The position numbers and the translations under genes are program-made. DNA of 64,000 nt from Clostridiales bacterium (GTDB lineage Bacteria; Bacillota; Clostridia; Lachnospirales; CAG-274): contig JAHALF010000009.1 of NCBI GenBank assembly GCA_018371275.1, forward strand, positions 21,467-85,466. Direction: 5' to 3'. Shown here one piece after another: positions 45,488-55,540 of this stretch (positions are counted from its first letter, which is position 1; the number at the start of each line of letters is the position of its first letter). The notes beneath the pieces are model-generated. The model did not search any database and was not told the DNA's origin. It saw nothing but the letters and a program-made list of their open reading frames with translations.

Positions 45488-46564
45488 TTAAAAATTTAGC
45501 TTACTTAACATATTTTCACAGTAATTACAAAGTTCTTTTGATAATGTATTATCTTTTATATATATTAACATATCTTTAGCTAAATCATATTTATTTAAAA
45601 ATAAGTAGCAATCTATTTTTAGGCAAGATATTTCATCTAAAAATATAATATTTTGTTCATTCCTTACCTCATTTGATAGTATTTTATCACAATAATTAAT
45701 AGCTTTTTTATAATTTTTTGTATAGATGCATAAATATATAATGTTTTTTAAAATATTTATATCATAATTGATACTATTTAAAATTTTTTCAAAATATAAT
45801 AATGAATAATCAAAACTATTTAAAAATTGTAGACACATAGCTTTTGAATAGTATACATCTGTTATTTCCTCTTTAGATAAAATGTCTTTAAATAGTAATG
45901 TTGTATTAAAATATTTAAGAGCCTCTATAAAGTTAGATTCATTATATAAATAGATATTTCCCCTTTTATATAAAAGGTAAGGATTTTTAGGAGCATCTTG
46001 TATAATATCATTTATTTTTTTAGATAATACAATGTTTATAAAATTCCCATTATATGTATCTATAAAATTTTTTATATCACTATATAAAGAGTCATTTTTG
46101 TTGCCAATATAAAAGTTATTCTCTTCTTTAAATGGTATATTAATATTAAATGTTCTATTTTTTATAGGAAGTAAGTAACAATTTTCAGATTTTGCTTTAA
46201 CATTAAAATATAAATCTCTACCAACAGAAGGATAACTTATTTTTCTTTGTAAAAAATTATATACACTAGCATCTTTATACCATCCAACTATGTAATATTT
46301 TTTATTATTTTCATAAACCCATACTACTAAAGTATTAGTTAAAAACTTTGAATTGTCATTTGTAAAATTTATATTTGAAAGATTTACAACTCCAGGCTTT
46401 AAAGAAGCATATCCATAACAAAAATTATTATAGTCTTGAAAATTATATATTTGTGGATTATTTGATTTCTTTTCTTGATAAAATTTTTCATATATATTTA
46501 GTGAACTATCCTCTAATCCATTATAATTGTTAAAAAAATCTAATTTAAAAATAATAAAATCCAT
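45488..46564 (-). CDS. TPR-repeat protein with an unrecognised N-terminal domain
   Basis: A 358-residue cytoplasmic-looking protein. Residues about 1-150 form a mixed alpha/beta domain containing TNTLVVWVYENNKKYYIVGW followed by YKDASVYNFLQ, a segment I associate loosely with small nuclease-associated domains but cannot name. Residues about 195-350 are TPR-like helical pairs (YLLYKRGNIYLYNESNFIEA, YYSKAMCLQFLNSFDYSLLY, YKKAINYCDKIL). There is no signal peptide. The start is ATG 46564 with a weak RBS (GAGGTTATT). It sits upstream of the toxin on the same strand but 890 bases away, so co-transcription is unlikely. Confidence 0.6.
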   Translation of the reverse strand: MDFIIFKLDFFNNYNGLEDSSLNIYEKFYQEKKSNNPQIYNFQDYNNFCYGYASLKPGVVNLSNINFTNDNSKFLTNTLVVWVYENNKKYYIVGWYKDASVYNFLQRKISYPSVGRDLYFNVKAKSENCYLLPIKNRTFNINIPFKEENNFYIGNKNDSLYSDIKNFIDTYNGNFINIVLSKKINDIIQDAPKNPYLLYKRGNIYLYNESNFIEALKYFNTTLLFKDILSKEEITDVYYSKAMCLQFLNSFDYSLLYFEKILNSINYDINILKNIIYLCIYTKNYKKAINYCDKILSNEVRNEQNIIFLDEISCLKIDCYLFLNKYDLAKDMLIYIKDNTLSKELCNYCENMLSKLNF

Positions 46565-46774
46565 AATAACCTCATATTAACATTGTATAATTAAATATAT
46601 TTAGTATAAAATAATAATAAATACATTATAACAGAAAAAAATGTAATATTAAAGTTAAATTGTTAATAAAATTAAAACATTTTATTAAAACTTATGAAAT
46701 ACTATGTACTTTTTTGTAATTTAGTATTATAATATTTATAGTCAAAATTAGTTATAGTTATAAAGGAGATAAGT

Positions 46775-47194
46775 ATGGATACAGTGATTGTTATTATGAA
46801 AAAGGATAAAAAAACAGGTTTATTTGAAAAAGAGTTACAAACTCTTAGTATTTCTAAGTATGAAAAATATGTTCTAAATATATATGCTTTAGAAAATGAA
46901 AATAGCCAAATTTTTTTAAACATAAAATTAACAACAGAAAAAGATGTATCCGATTGGGAATATAATGCTATTTATGATTATTATGATACAAGTATATTTG
47001 AAAATGAAGGATATAATATTAATGAATGTGAAGAAGAATATAATCCAACTTGGGAAATAGTTATACCATATATAGATAATAACAATGGACTAACAAGCAT
47101 AGTAAATAATATTTTAGAGATACACTATAAAGAACTAAAAGAAGTTTATAGTGTTATAAAAGATAAAGAAGGAGAATATAAAAATGAAGAATAA
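46775..47194 (+). CDS. Small conserved hypothetical (DUF6762-like)
   Basis: A 139-residue acidic protein. The pattern MKKDKKTGLFEKEL, LTTEKDVSDWEYNAIYDYYD and YNPTWEIVIPY matches what I remember of the DUF6762 family of Lachnospiraceae; that link is from memory only. The RBS is AAAGGAG. It overlaps the next gene by 11 bases, so the two probably work together. Function unknown. Confidence 0.6.
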   Translation: MDTVIVIMKKDKKTGLFEKELQTLSISKYEKYVLNIYALENENSQIFLNIKLTTEKDVSDWEYNAIYDYYDTSIFENEGYNINECEEEYNPTWEIVIPYIDNNNGLTSIVNNILEIHYKELKEVYSVIKDKEGEYKNEE

Positions 47195-48257
47195 GAAAAG
47201 TATAATTATAATTTCAATTATAATTTTATTTGTTGTCATTTTAGGAGTTTATTTTTTATTAAATAAACAATCAAACTTAAATAAGCAAATTAATTTAGAT
47301 ACTAAAACTCTAGAAAATTTAAAAATTTTTAATAAAAATCTTGATGATTACTATATGCAAACTTGGGATAACAATAAATTTTTATCATCATATAGTTATT
47401 TAGTAAAAAATGATGGTACAGAAGTAACATTAGATGATATAGAAAAATCATTAAATTATAAAGTACCTGAAGATTTAAAAGATGTAAGTATACATTTTGT
47501 TAAACCTAAAGCTTTAAAACCTTATTTAAAAGATAAAATATTAGATGACGATCCAGAGGTATTAACTGTATATAGTGCATTACCTGTAGAGGGTGGTATG
47601 TACGTATCATCTAAATTTGATGAAGGTGGATTTTTGTCTGAAAAAGATTATAAACAATTTGTTATGGATCACTCTTGGGAACACGGAAAAGTTAAAACTC
47701 CTTTAAAAGATGAAAAAGAATATAATGCTATTTTAAAAGCTGTAGAAGAAAAAGATAAATCATTAGAGAAGGGAAATGTTAAATATATTGCTTGTGATGA
47801 TAAATATGCTATGATAGTAATATCTAGTAAAGATGATCCTGCATATATAAAACAATATGCTTTACAAAAAAATGAAGATAACTCATATAAGGTAATAATA
47901 GAAGATTTACAAGCTAGAGATAATAAAATATTTGTAAATTATGCTTATACAGATTTTGAATTAAGTATGTTACCACCATATGAAATATATAAATATAATA
48001 ATATATCATCTGACTTATCTTATGTTGTAGATTTATTAAAGCAAAGCGGTGAATTAAATAATGATGAAGAAGTATTATATTCTTGTGGTGCAGGTAGTTT
48101 TTATTACTTGGAATTTAAATCTAATTTAAAGCTCCTATTATATTTAAATGAAGATGGTAAGATGGATATATATGAAGTTGATAACTTTAAAACAGCATTA
48201 TCTCAGATGACAAAGATAGAAAACAATCCACCTGTATTTATATTAAATTTTGAATAA
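47184..48257 (+). CDS. Membrane-anchored hypothetical protein
   Basis: A 357-residue protein with one N-terminal transmembrane segment (about residues 5-25) and an extracytoplasmic domain of mixed content; no Cys pairs beyond a scattered few, and no family recognised. Coupled to the preceding small gene by an 11-base overlap with the RBS AGAAGGAG inside it. It precedes a GGDEF-EAL gene by 32 bases, so these three may form one signalling-related operon. Confidence 0.6.
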   Translation: MKNKKSIIIISIIILFVVILGVYFLLNKQSNLNKQINLDTKTLENLKIFNKNLDDYYMQTWDNNKFLSSYSYLVKNDGTEVTLDDIEKSLNYKVPEDLKDVSIHFVKPKALKPYLKDKILDDDPEVLTVYSALPVEGGMYVSSKFDEGGFLSEKDYKQFVMDHSWEHGKVKTPLKDEKEYNAILKAVEEKDKSLEKGNVKYIACDDKYAMIVISSKDDPAYIKQYALQKNEDNSYKVIIEDLQARDNKIFVNYAYTDFELSMLPPYEIYKYNNISSDLSYVVDLLKQSGELNNDEEVLYSCGAGSFYYLEFKSNLKLLLYLNEDGKMDIYEVDNFKTALSQMTKIENNPPVFILNFE

Positions 48258-48289
48258 TAGTATAGAAAATTTTGAGAAGGGGAAGAAAA

Positions 48290-50935
48290 ATGATAATAGA
48301 TAAATTTCATATAAGTTTATTTAATATATTAGATGAACTTATATATATATATGATTTTAAGACTTTTGATGTTTTATTTTTAAATAATAAGGCTAAAAAT
48401 ATATTTAAGACAAATAATAATATTCCCTTAAAAAAAGATATATTAAGTAATACATTTTTTTGTAATCCCATTGCCTTAAGTAATGATATAGATGAAATAT
48501 CAAAATTTATTAATTTTGAAGGGTGTAATTTTAGCATAAATAAAACACTTGCTATATATGATAACAGAAGTGTTGTTTTATGTATTTGTAGTGAAGTTAG
48601 AGATGCTAATTTTGAAAAAGATAAAAAATATTTAGAGATGAAAGATATACTAATAAAAAGTGTATCAATATTATCAAAAGATGAGGATTTATCTAAAATT
48701 ATGTATGAAATATTAGAAATGATAGGTTTATATTATAATGCAGATAGATGTTATATTAATGAAAGTTTAACTAATAATGAAACTACTTTATATCAATGGG
48801 ATAGACTAAAGAAAAATGATAACATATTTAGCGAAGTTGAAAATAGTTATGAAATAACAAAATGGGAAGAAATAGCAAAAAATGAAGAAATGTTTTTTAT
48901 AGATGATATATCTTCTTTAAAAGAAATATGGCCACAAAAATATGAAGAATTAAAATTAAAAAATTTAAAAAATTTAGTTATTTCTAATATGATACTTTCA
49001 GAAAAATCTGTTGGATTTCTATGCATTGAAAATATAGAAAAACATAAAGAAGATGTGTTATTATTAAAATCTTTAATATATTTTATATTAAATGAATTTA
49101 AAAGAATACAAATTTCTAAAAAATTAACATTTATGAGTTCTTATGATTCATTAACAGGTCTTAATAATAGAAATAAATATATGAATTATATAAAAAATAT
49201 AAAATATAGTAGTATAAAATCTATAGGTGTAGCATTTATAGATATTAATGGTTTAAAAAGAATTAATGATACACAAGGAAATTATTATGGAGATAGCGCT
49301 ATAAAAGAAGTTAGTCAGTCATTAAAAAGATATTTTAGAAAAGAAGATTGTTATAGAATTGGTGGGGACGAATTTGCTATAATATGTGAAAATATAACAA
49401 AAGAAACATTTTCACAAAAAATTAATTCTATAAATAGATATTTTTTAGATTTAATGGAATATAGTATTTCTTTAGGATATATATGGAAAGATAAAAATTT
49501 GAATATTAATCAAATGGTTAGTCAGGCAGATGAATATGTATACCAAGCTAAAAAGTCATATTATAATTATTTAAAGAATAATGATATAGAAATACATTCT
49601 GTAATAGCAACTGAAGCAGATTATGAACCGGATAAGGTAAAAATTAGTTTAGGTCACGATACAGAGTTAGATTTTAATACAAGTAAATTTTCATTAAAAT
49701 CAAAACAAGATATATTTAAGTTTAAGGTTAATCAATTAATTAACCTTAATAAAGATAAAAATTTTGTAATGGTTATGCTGGATATTAAGGGGTTTAAAGT
49801 TGTAAATGAAATGTATAGCTTTGATGAGGGAAATAAGATACTTTTAAAAGTAAATCATATAATAAATAAATTTATTTTTGGTAAGGGTGTTTGTTGTCAT
49901 TCTTATTCAGATGTATTTTATTTTTGTTGTGAATCTGAAACAGATGATAGTATATTAAAAATATTATATAATATAAATAATGAGATAAACGAAACTATAG
50001 CAAATATGAAAATAAGTTTATCATATGGTATATATAGAATAAATGATATAAATATAAGTGTTGATGAAATTATAGAAAGAACTAGCTATGCGCATAAAAT
50101 TTCTAAGAAAGATGCAACAGAAAATATAACTTTTTATGACGAAGCTTTAAAAATTAATATGTTAAATGAAAAGCAAATAGAAAATGATATGGACGAGGCT
50201 CTAGATAATGAAGATTTTAAATTATATTTACAGCCTAAATATGATATATATACTAATAAAATAAATGGTGCAGAAGCTTTAGTTAGATGGGATCACCCTA
50301 CAAAAGGGTTAATGTTTCCAGGAAAGTTTATACATATCTTTGAAAAAAATGGCTTTATTATGAAGTTAGACATGTATATATTAGAGCAAGTATGCAAATT
50401 TATAAAATATAATGAAAAAAAAGGTAGAAGAAATATACCTATATCTGTTAATATATCTAAATTAAACTTTAGAACAAAAGATTTAAAAGAAAATATAATG
50501 AAAATAATTAATAAGTATAAAGTAAATCCAAAATTTATAGAACTTGAAATAACAGAAAGTTTAATAGCTGAAAAACCAGATGAAATTATAAAAGTTATTG
50601 AAGATTTTAAAAAAGAAAATGTAAGTATATCTATGGATGATTTTGGAACGGGATATTCTTCTTTAAATATGTTACAAGATTTACCAGTTGATATTTTAAA
50701 AATAGATTGTGGATTTTTTAAAAATTTTGAAAGTTCAAAAAAAGGAGCTGCTATTATAAAATCAATAGTAATGTTGGCTAAAGAATTAGATTTAGATGTT
50801 GTTGCTGAAGGTGTAGAAAGAAAAGAAGAAGTTGAATATTTAAAAGAGATAAATTGTGGTACTGTACAAGGATACTATTTTTGTAAACCAATAACATTAT
50901 CAGAATTTGAAGAAAGAGCATTTTTAGATAACTAA
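48290..50935 (+). CDS. GAF-GGDEF-(degenerate GGDEF)-EAL cyclic-di-GMP enzyme
   Basis: An 881-residue soluble protein. An N-terminal PAS-like part (1-105) precedes a GAF-like domain (about 115-270), a GGDEF domain (about 285-435) with the intact motif RIGGDEFA near residue 357, a second GGDEF-like fold (about 475-620) that has lost the motif (CCHSYSDVFYFC), and a complete EAL domain (about 630-881) with EALVRW, ELEITES, DDFGTGYSSL, DILKID, VAEGVE and QGYYFCKP. Synthesis and breakdown of c-di-GMP are both possible, and the EAL looks fully active. The start ATG 48290 follows AGAAGGGG; the TTG at 48272 lacks an RBS. Confidence 0.87.
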   Translation: MIIDKFHISLFNILDELIYIYDFKTFDVLFLNNKAKNIFKTNNNIPLKKDILSNTFFCNPIALSNDIDEISKFINFEGCNFSINKTLAIYDNRSVVLCICSEVRDANFEKDKKYLEMKDILIKSVSILSKDEDLSKIMYEILEMIGLYYNADRCYINESLTNNETTLYQWDRLKKNDNIFSEVENSYEITKWEEIAKNEEMFFIDDISSLKEIWPQKYEELKLKNLKNLVISNMILSEKSVGFLCIENIEKHKEDVLLLKSLIYFILNEFKRIQISKKLTFMSSYDSLTGLNNRNKYMNYIKNIKYSSIKSIGVAFIDINGLKRINDTQGNYYGDSAIKEVSQSLKRYFRKEDCYRIGGDEFAIICENITKETFSQKINSINRYFLDLMEYSISLGYIWKDKNLNINQMVSQADEYVYQAKKSYYNYLKNNDIEIHSVIATEADYEPDKVKISLGHDTELDFNTSKFSLKSKQDIFKFKVNQLINLNKDKNFVMVMLDIKGFKVVNEMYSFDEGNKILLKVNHIINKFIFGKGVCCHSYSDVFYFCCESETDDSILKILYNINNEINETIANMKISLSYGIYRINDINISVDEIIERTSYAHKISKKDATENITFYDEALKINMLNEKQIENDMDEALDNEDFKLYLQPKYDIYTNKINGAEALVRWDHPTKGLMFPGKFIHIFEKNGFIMKLDMYILEQVCKFIKYNEKKGRRNIPISVNISKLNFRTKDLKENIMKIINKYKVNPKFIELEITESLIAEKPDEIIKVIEDFKKENVSISMDDFGTGYSSLNMLQDLPVDILKIDCGFFKNFESSKKGAAIIKSIVMLAKELDLDVVAEGVERKEEVEYLKEINCGTVQGYYFCKPITLSEFEERAFLDN

Positions 50936-50941
50936 TAATAC

Positions 50942-50970
50942 TTGACAATTTTAGGAAAATTATTTATTAT
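50942..50970 (+). promoter_or_regulatory. Promoter of the yjfB-like gene
   Basis: TTGACA (50942-50947), a 17-base spacer and TATTAT (50965-50970). A second candidate -10 (TATAAT, 51008-51013) lies closer to the gene. Confidence 0.6.
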
Positions 50971-51046
50971 ATAAATATCAGATTTTATATTAAGTTTAAA
51001 AGATACTATAATTGTTATGTCAAATTCATAAAAGGAGTCGATTTGA

Positions 51047-51232
51047 ATGAGTATGGTTGAAAGCATTGCATCAGCTTCTACAACAATTAGTATGGCTAAT
51101 GCTAGACAAGATGTTTCTATATCTCTATTAAAAGATATAATGGAACAAAGTGAATCTAATATGATGAAAATAATGTCTATGAGTACTATTGCTCCAGCAC
51201 CTAGTGGAACAACAGTAGATTATACTATTTAG
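51047..51232 (+). CDS. yjfB: YjfB-family putative motility protein
   Basis: A 61-residue helical protein (start MSMVESIAS, then VSISLLKDIMEQSESNMMKI) that fits the small YjfB family linked to flagellar regulons in Firmicutes. The RBS is AAAGGAG. It has its own promoter and terminator. Its exact role is unknown. Confidence 0.78.
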   Translation: MSMVESIASASTTISMANARQDVSISLLKDIMEQSESNMMKIMSMSTIAPAPSGTTVDYTI

Positions 51233-51236
51233 CTAA

Positions 51237-51281
51237 AAAGCCTCTTAGTAGAGATATATTTCTATTAAGAGGCTTTATATT
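51237..51281 (+). terminator. Terminator of the yjfB-like gene
   Basis: AAAGCCTCTTAGTAGA (51237-51252) pairs with TCTATTAAGAGGCTTT (51261-51276), one G-T pair in 16. Confidence 0.85.
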
Positions 51282-51377
51282 TAAACTTTAATTATATTAT
51301 AATATTTAATAGATAATTGTTTAAAATTATTAGATATGTTATAATATATGAAAATAAAAATCTTGGAGGAAATACAA

Positions 51378-52361
51378 ATGGAATGGATAGAGGCTAGGAT
51401 ATATACTACAAGACAGGGTATAGAGCCTGTTAGTGCTGTATTATTAGAAGTAGGTATAACAGGTATACAAGTAGAAGATGATGATGAGCTTAAAGAATAT
51501 CTTGAAGAGAGTTCTATGTATTGGGATTATGTAGATGAGGAGCTTTTAAATAAGGAAAAAGAAGAAACAAAATTAAAAATATATGTTAGTGATAATCCTT
51601 ATGGTAATGAAATTTTATTAAATGTAAAAGAGGCTATAAAAAGGTTAAAATTTATAGAAAATGAAGTAGGGTTAGATTTAGGTAGATTAGAAATAGAAAC
51701 AACATCTAATTTAAATGATGAAGAATGGCTTAATAAATGGAAAGAATTTTATAAACCTTTTAATATTGGGGAAAAAGTTCTTATAAAACCAGTTTGGGAA
51801 GAAGTAGAGAATAGAGAAAATAAAATAATATTTAATATTAACCCAGGCCACGTTTTTGGAACAGGTCTTCATCAGACAACACAGCTTTGTATAGAAAATA
51901 TTGAAAAATATGTAAATAGTGATAGTGTTGTTTTAGATTTAGGTTGTGGTAGTGGGATATTATCTATTATATCTATTTTATTAGGAGCAAAGAGTGCTTT
52001 TGCTGTAGATATAGATAAAAACGCTGTAAAAGTAGCATATGATAATGCTTGGTTAAATAATGTAGATAAAGATAAATATTATGTTACATCCGGAGATGTT
52101 GTTAAAGATGAAAATCTTAAAGATGAAATAGGGTATAAAAAATATGATATAGTATTAGCTAATATTATAGCAGATGTTATATGTATTATATCACCAGTTG
52201 TAAAAAATCAATTAAAAGATGATGGAGTTTTTATAGCTAGTGGTATTATAAAAGATAGATTAGAAGATGTTTATAATGCTTTAAATGAAAGTGGTCTTGA
52301 CCCTATTGACACTATAACAAAAGATGAATGGGTTTGTGTTGTATCAAAAATAAAAAAATAA
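51378..52361 (+). CDS. prmA: Ribosomal protein L11 methyltransferase
   Basis: A 327-residue SAM-dependent methyltransferase. The N-terminal substrate domain is followed by NPGHVFGTGLHQTT, the SAM loop VLDLGCGSGILSI near residue 189 and VLANIIADV. It methylates L11. The ATG at 51378 follows TTGGAGG at good spacing; an earlier ATG at 51348 is not preceded by an RBS. First gene of a translation/tRNA-modification cluster. Confidence 0.92.
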   Translation: MEWIEARIYTTRQGIEPVSAVLLEVGITGIQVEDDDELKEYLEESSMYWDYVDEELLNKEKEETKLKIYVSDNPYGNEILLNVKEAIKRLKFIENEVGLDLGRLEIETTSNLNDEEWLNKWKEFYKPFNIGEKVLIKPVWEEVENRENKIIFNINPGHVFGTGLHQTTQLCIENIEKYVNSDSVVLDLGCGSGILSIISILLGAKSAFAVDIDKNAVKVAYDNAWLNNVDKDKYYVTSGDVVKDENLKDEIGYKKYDIVLANIIADVICIISPVVKNQLKDDGVFIASGIIKDRLEDVYNALNESGLDPIDTITKDEWVCVVSKIKK

Positions 52362-52380
52362 TTGAGAAAAGAGTGTATAT

Positions 52381-53109
52381 ATGTCTAAATTTTTTATTTC
52401 TAATGATTTAATAAAAGATGATAAAATTTTTATAAATGGAGAAAATGCAAATCACATTATAAATGCTCTTCGTTGTAAGATAGGTGAAGAAATAGAAGTA
52501 TCTTCTGGAGATGGTTACGATTATATTTGTAAAATAGTTGAAATAACAAAAGATAATGTTATTACTAAAATAATAGATTGTTTTGGTAATGAAAGCGAAC
52601 CTAATGTTAAAATAACTCTTTATCAAGGACTGCCAAAATCTGAAAAGATGGAGCTTATTATACAAAAATGTGTTGAGCTTGGTATAGATGAAATTGTTCC
52701 AGTAAATACAGATAGAGTTATTGTAAAATTGGCTGGTAAGGAAGATAAAAAGATAGCAAGATGGAATAAAATATCAGAATCAGCTGCAAAACAATCTAGA
52801 CGTGGGAAAATACCTATTGTGAGACCTATTGTTAGTTTTAATAATGCAATAAAAGAAGCTAGTAAAAATGATTTTAATATTATACCTTATGAGAAGGAAC
52901 AGGTAAATAGTATAAAAAGTATAGTAAATAACTTTAAAGGGAAAAGTATAGGAGTTTTTATAGGACCAGAAGGTGGATTTAGCGAAAAGGAAATAGAGCT
53001 TGCTATAAAAAATAAAGTTATTCCTATAACTTTAGGTAAAAGAATACTTAGAACGGAAACAGCAGGATTTATAACAACTGCTATCTTGCTTTATGAACTG
53101 GAGGGGTAA
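52381..53109 (+). CDS. rsmE: 16S rRNA m3U1498 methyltransferase
   Basis: A 242-residue SPOUT-class enzyme. SKFFISNDLI at the start, the PUA-like N-terminal part, KCVELGIDEIVPV, and the knot motif IGPEGGFSEKEIE followed by LGKRILRTETA are all present. It methylates U1498 of 16S rRNA. It pairs with prmA as in many Firmicutes and overlaps the next gene's upstream region. Confidence 0.92.
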   Translation: MSKFFISNDLIKDDKIFINGENANHIINALRCKIGEEIEVSSGDGYDYICKIVEITKDNVITKIIDCFGNESEPNVKITLYQGLPKSEKMELIIQKCVELGIDEIVPVNTDRVIVKLAGKEDKKIARWNKISESAAKQSRRGKIPIVRPIVSFNNAIKEASKNDFNIIPYEKEQVNSIKSIVNNFKGKSIGVFIGPEGGFSEKEIELAIKNKVIPITLGKRILRTETAGFITTAILLYELEG

Positions 53110-53110
53110 T

Positions 53111-54247
53111 ATGATTTATTTTGATAATTCTGCAACAACTAAGATAAATGATGAAGTTTTAAAAGAAGTCTTATATACTATGAATAATAATTTTGCAAAT
53201 TCCTCATCTTTACATAGGTTAGGATATGAGGCAGAACAAAAAATAATAAATGCTAAAAAGGGTATAGCAAATATTATAGGTGGTAAAGAAAGTGAAATAT
53301 ATTTTACATCAGGTGGTACAGAGTCGAATAATATAGCCATTTTTGGAGTTTGTGATGCTTATAAAAAATATGGAAATAAAATAATAACTACTAAAATAGA
53401 GCACCCGTCTGTTTTAAAATGTTTTAATGAACTTGAAAACCGTGGATTTGAAGTTTGTTATTTAGATGTAGATAATAAAGGTTATATAAATATTGATAAT
53501 CTTATAAAGGAAATAGATGATAATACAATTTTAGTTAGTATCATGTATGTTAATAATGAAATAGGTACTATACAAAATATTGACCAAATAGGAAAAAGAA
53601 TAAAGGAAAAAAATAAAAATACAATTTTTCATACAGATGCGGTACAAGCATTTGGTAAGCTTAGAATAAATGTAAAATATATAGATTTAATGAGCGTTAG
53701 TGGGCACAAAATTCATACACAAAAAGGTATAGGGTTTTTATATGTAAAAGATGGTATAAGGCTTAATAATATAATATTTGGAGCAGGGCAACAAAAAGGG
53801 GTTCGCTCTGGAACAATAAATACTGAGGGAATAATAGGTCTTTTTAAAGCTAGTGAGTTAGCTTATAAAAATTTAGATGAAAATTTTGAAAAAATTTCTC
53901 AAATAAAAAAAGAAGTAATAACTTTAATAGGTAAAATAGAAAATATGTATATAAATGGTGATGAAGATAATGGTATACCATATATATTAAGCCTTAGTTT
54001 TAAAGATGTTAAAGGGGAGGTTTTATTGCACGCTTTAGAGGAAAAAAATATTTTTGTTTCTACTGGTTCCGCTTGTGGTTCAAAAGGTAAAAAAGATTTA
54101 TCTACAATATATTATATAAATGAAAGTAATTTAGGATCTACAATAAGAGTGAGTTTTTCTTTTGAAAATACATTAGAGGAAGCAAAGCAATTTAATAAGG
54201 CAATTTTAGATATTATACCTAAGCTTAGAATGTATATAAAAAGATAA
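53111..54247 (+). CDS. Cysteine desulfurase (NifS/IscS-like) feeding ThiI
   Basis: A 378-residue class V PLP aminotransferase-fold enzyme. The start is MIYFDNSATT, the PLP Lys is in SVSGHKIHTQKG near residue 200 and the active Cys is in STGSACGSKGK near residue 325. It takes sulfur from cysteine. Encoded 12 bases before thiI, it is the likely sulfur donor for 4-thiouridine synthesis (NifZ-like role). The ATG at 53111 follows GGAGGGG. Confidence 0.9.
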   Translation: MIYFDNSATTKINDEVLKEVLYTMNNNFANSSSLHRLGYEAEQKIINAKKGIANIIGGKESEIYFTSGGTESNNIAIFGVCDAYKKYGNKIITTKIEHPSVLKCFNELENRGFEVCYLDVDNKGYINIDNLIKEIDDNTILVSIMYVNNEIGTIQNIDQIGKRIKEKNKNTIFHTDAVQAFGKLRINVKYIDLMSVSGHKIHTQKGIGFLYVKDGIRLNNIIFGAGQQKGVRSGTINTEGIIGLFKASELAYKNLDENFEKISQIKKEVITLIGKIENMYINGDEDNGIPYILSLSFKDVKGEVLLHALEEKNIFVSTGSACGSKGKKDLSTIYYINESNLGSTIRVSFSFENTLEEAKQFNKAILDIIPKLRMYIKR

Positions 54248-54259
54248 TAGGAGAAAATT

Positions 54260-55441
54260 ATGCAAAATGTTTTATTAGCTAAATATGGGGAAATTGCTCT
54301 TAGAGGTAAGAATAGGTATTTAATAGAAAATGAACTTTTAAAAACTATATCTAAAAATTTAGAAAAAGTAGGTAATTATTATGTATCTAAAGAGCAAGGA
54401 AGAATTTTAATAGAAAGTACAGAAGGAAATAATATATTTGATTATGATAAAGTTATACCATTAGTTGTTAATATTTTGGGAATAACAGCAGTATGTCCAG
54501 CTATAAAGCTTAATGATAGCAGTATAGAAAATATACGTGAAAAAGCCCTTTTTCATATGAAAGAACATTGGGATGATAAAAATTATACATTTAAAGTAGA
54601 AACTAAACGTTCAGATAAACAATACCCTATGGATTCTAGAGCAATATCAACAGATATAGGAGGGTATATTTTTAATAATATGGATAATATATCAGTTGAT
54701 GTTAAAAATCCAGATACAATATTAATGATAGAAATAAGAAACTACACATATATTTATAGTAAACTCATTAAAGGGTTTGGAGGGTTGCCAGTTGGTACTT
54801 CTGGTAAGGCTACTGTTTTATTATCAGGTGGTATAGATAGTCCAGTTGCAGCTTTTATGATGGCAAAAAGGGGCGTTTCTATAGAAGCAGTATATTTTAA
54901 TAGTCCACCTTATACATCAGATAGAGCCAAACAAAAAGTTATAGATTTAGCAGAACAACTATCTATATTTACTGGAGAAATAAAACTTCATATAGTTCCT
55001 TTCACAGAGACTCAACTAAAAATATATGAAAGTGTACCACCAGAAAAAATGACTATTCTTTTAAAAAGAGCAATGTTTAAGGTTGCAGAAAAAATAGCTA
55101 TAAAAAATAATTCTCAAGGTCTTGTTACAGGGGATAGTATAGGGCAGGTTGCTAGCCAAACAATGCAGGCTATAGAGTCTATAAATTCTGCTGTTAAAGA
55201 GTTACCAGTTTTTAGACCTCTTTGTAGTATGGATAAACAAGAAATAATAGATATAGCTAGAAAGCTTGGTACATTTGATATATCTATTAGGCCATATGAA
55301 GATTGTTGTACAATATTTGTAGCAAAACACCCAGAAACTAAACCTAAGAAAGGTATTATTGAAAATATAGAAAAAAATATACCTAATTTAGATGATTTAA
55401 TAAATAGTGCTATAAATAGTATGGAAACTATTATATTTTAA
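54260..55441 (+). CDS. thiI: tRNA 4-thiouridine synthase
   Basis: A 393-residue protein with an N-terminal ferredoxin-like/THUMP part (about 1-165) and an adenylating PP-loop domain with LLSGGIDSPVAAFMM near residue 190. ALRGKNR and YEDCCTIFVAKHP are typical. There is no C-terminal rhodanese domain, as usual in Firmicutes, so the sulfur comes from the partner desulfurase upstream. Confidence 0.93.
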   Translation: MQNVLLAKYGEIALRGKNRYLIENELLKTISKNLEKVGNYYVSKEQGRILIESTEGNNIFDYDKVIPLVVNILGITAVCPAIKLNDSSIENIREKALFHMKEHWDDKNYTFKVETKRSDKQYPMDSRAISTDIGGYIFNNMDNISVDVKNPDTILMIEIRNYTYIYSKLIKGFGGLPVGTSGKATVLLSGGIDSPVAAFMMAKRGVSIEAVYFNSPPYTSDRAKQKVIDLAEQLSIFTGEIKLHIVPFTETQLKIYESVPPEKMTILLKRAMFKVAEKIAIKNNSQGLVTGDSIGQVASQTMQAIESINSAVKELPVFRPLCSMDKQEIIDIARKLGTFDISIRPYEDCCTIFVAKHPETKPKKGIIENIEKNIPNLDDLINSAINSMETIIF

Positions 55442-55540
55442 ATTAATAGTTATTTTTTATATATAATTAAAATTAAATCTTGTAAGTTTTTAATAAATAA
55501 AGTATAATAAGAATATAATATTTTATGGGAGGCATTGACT

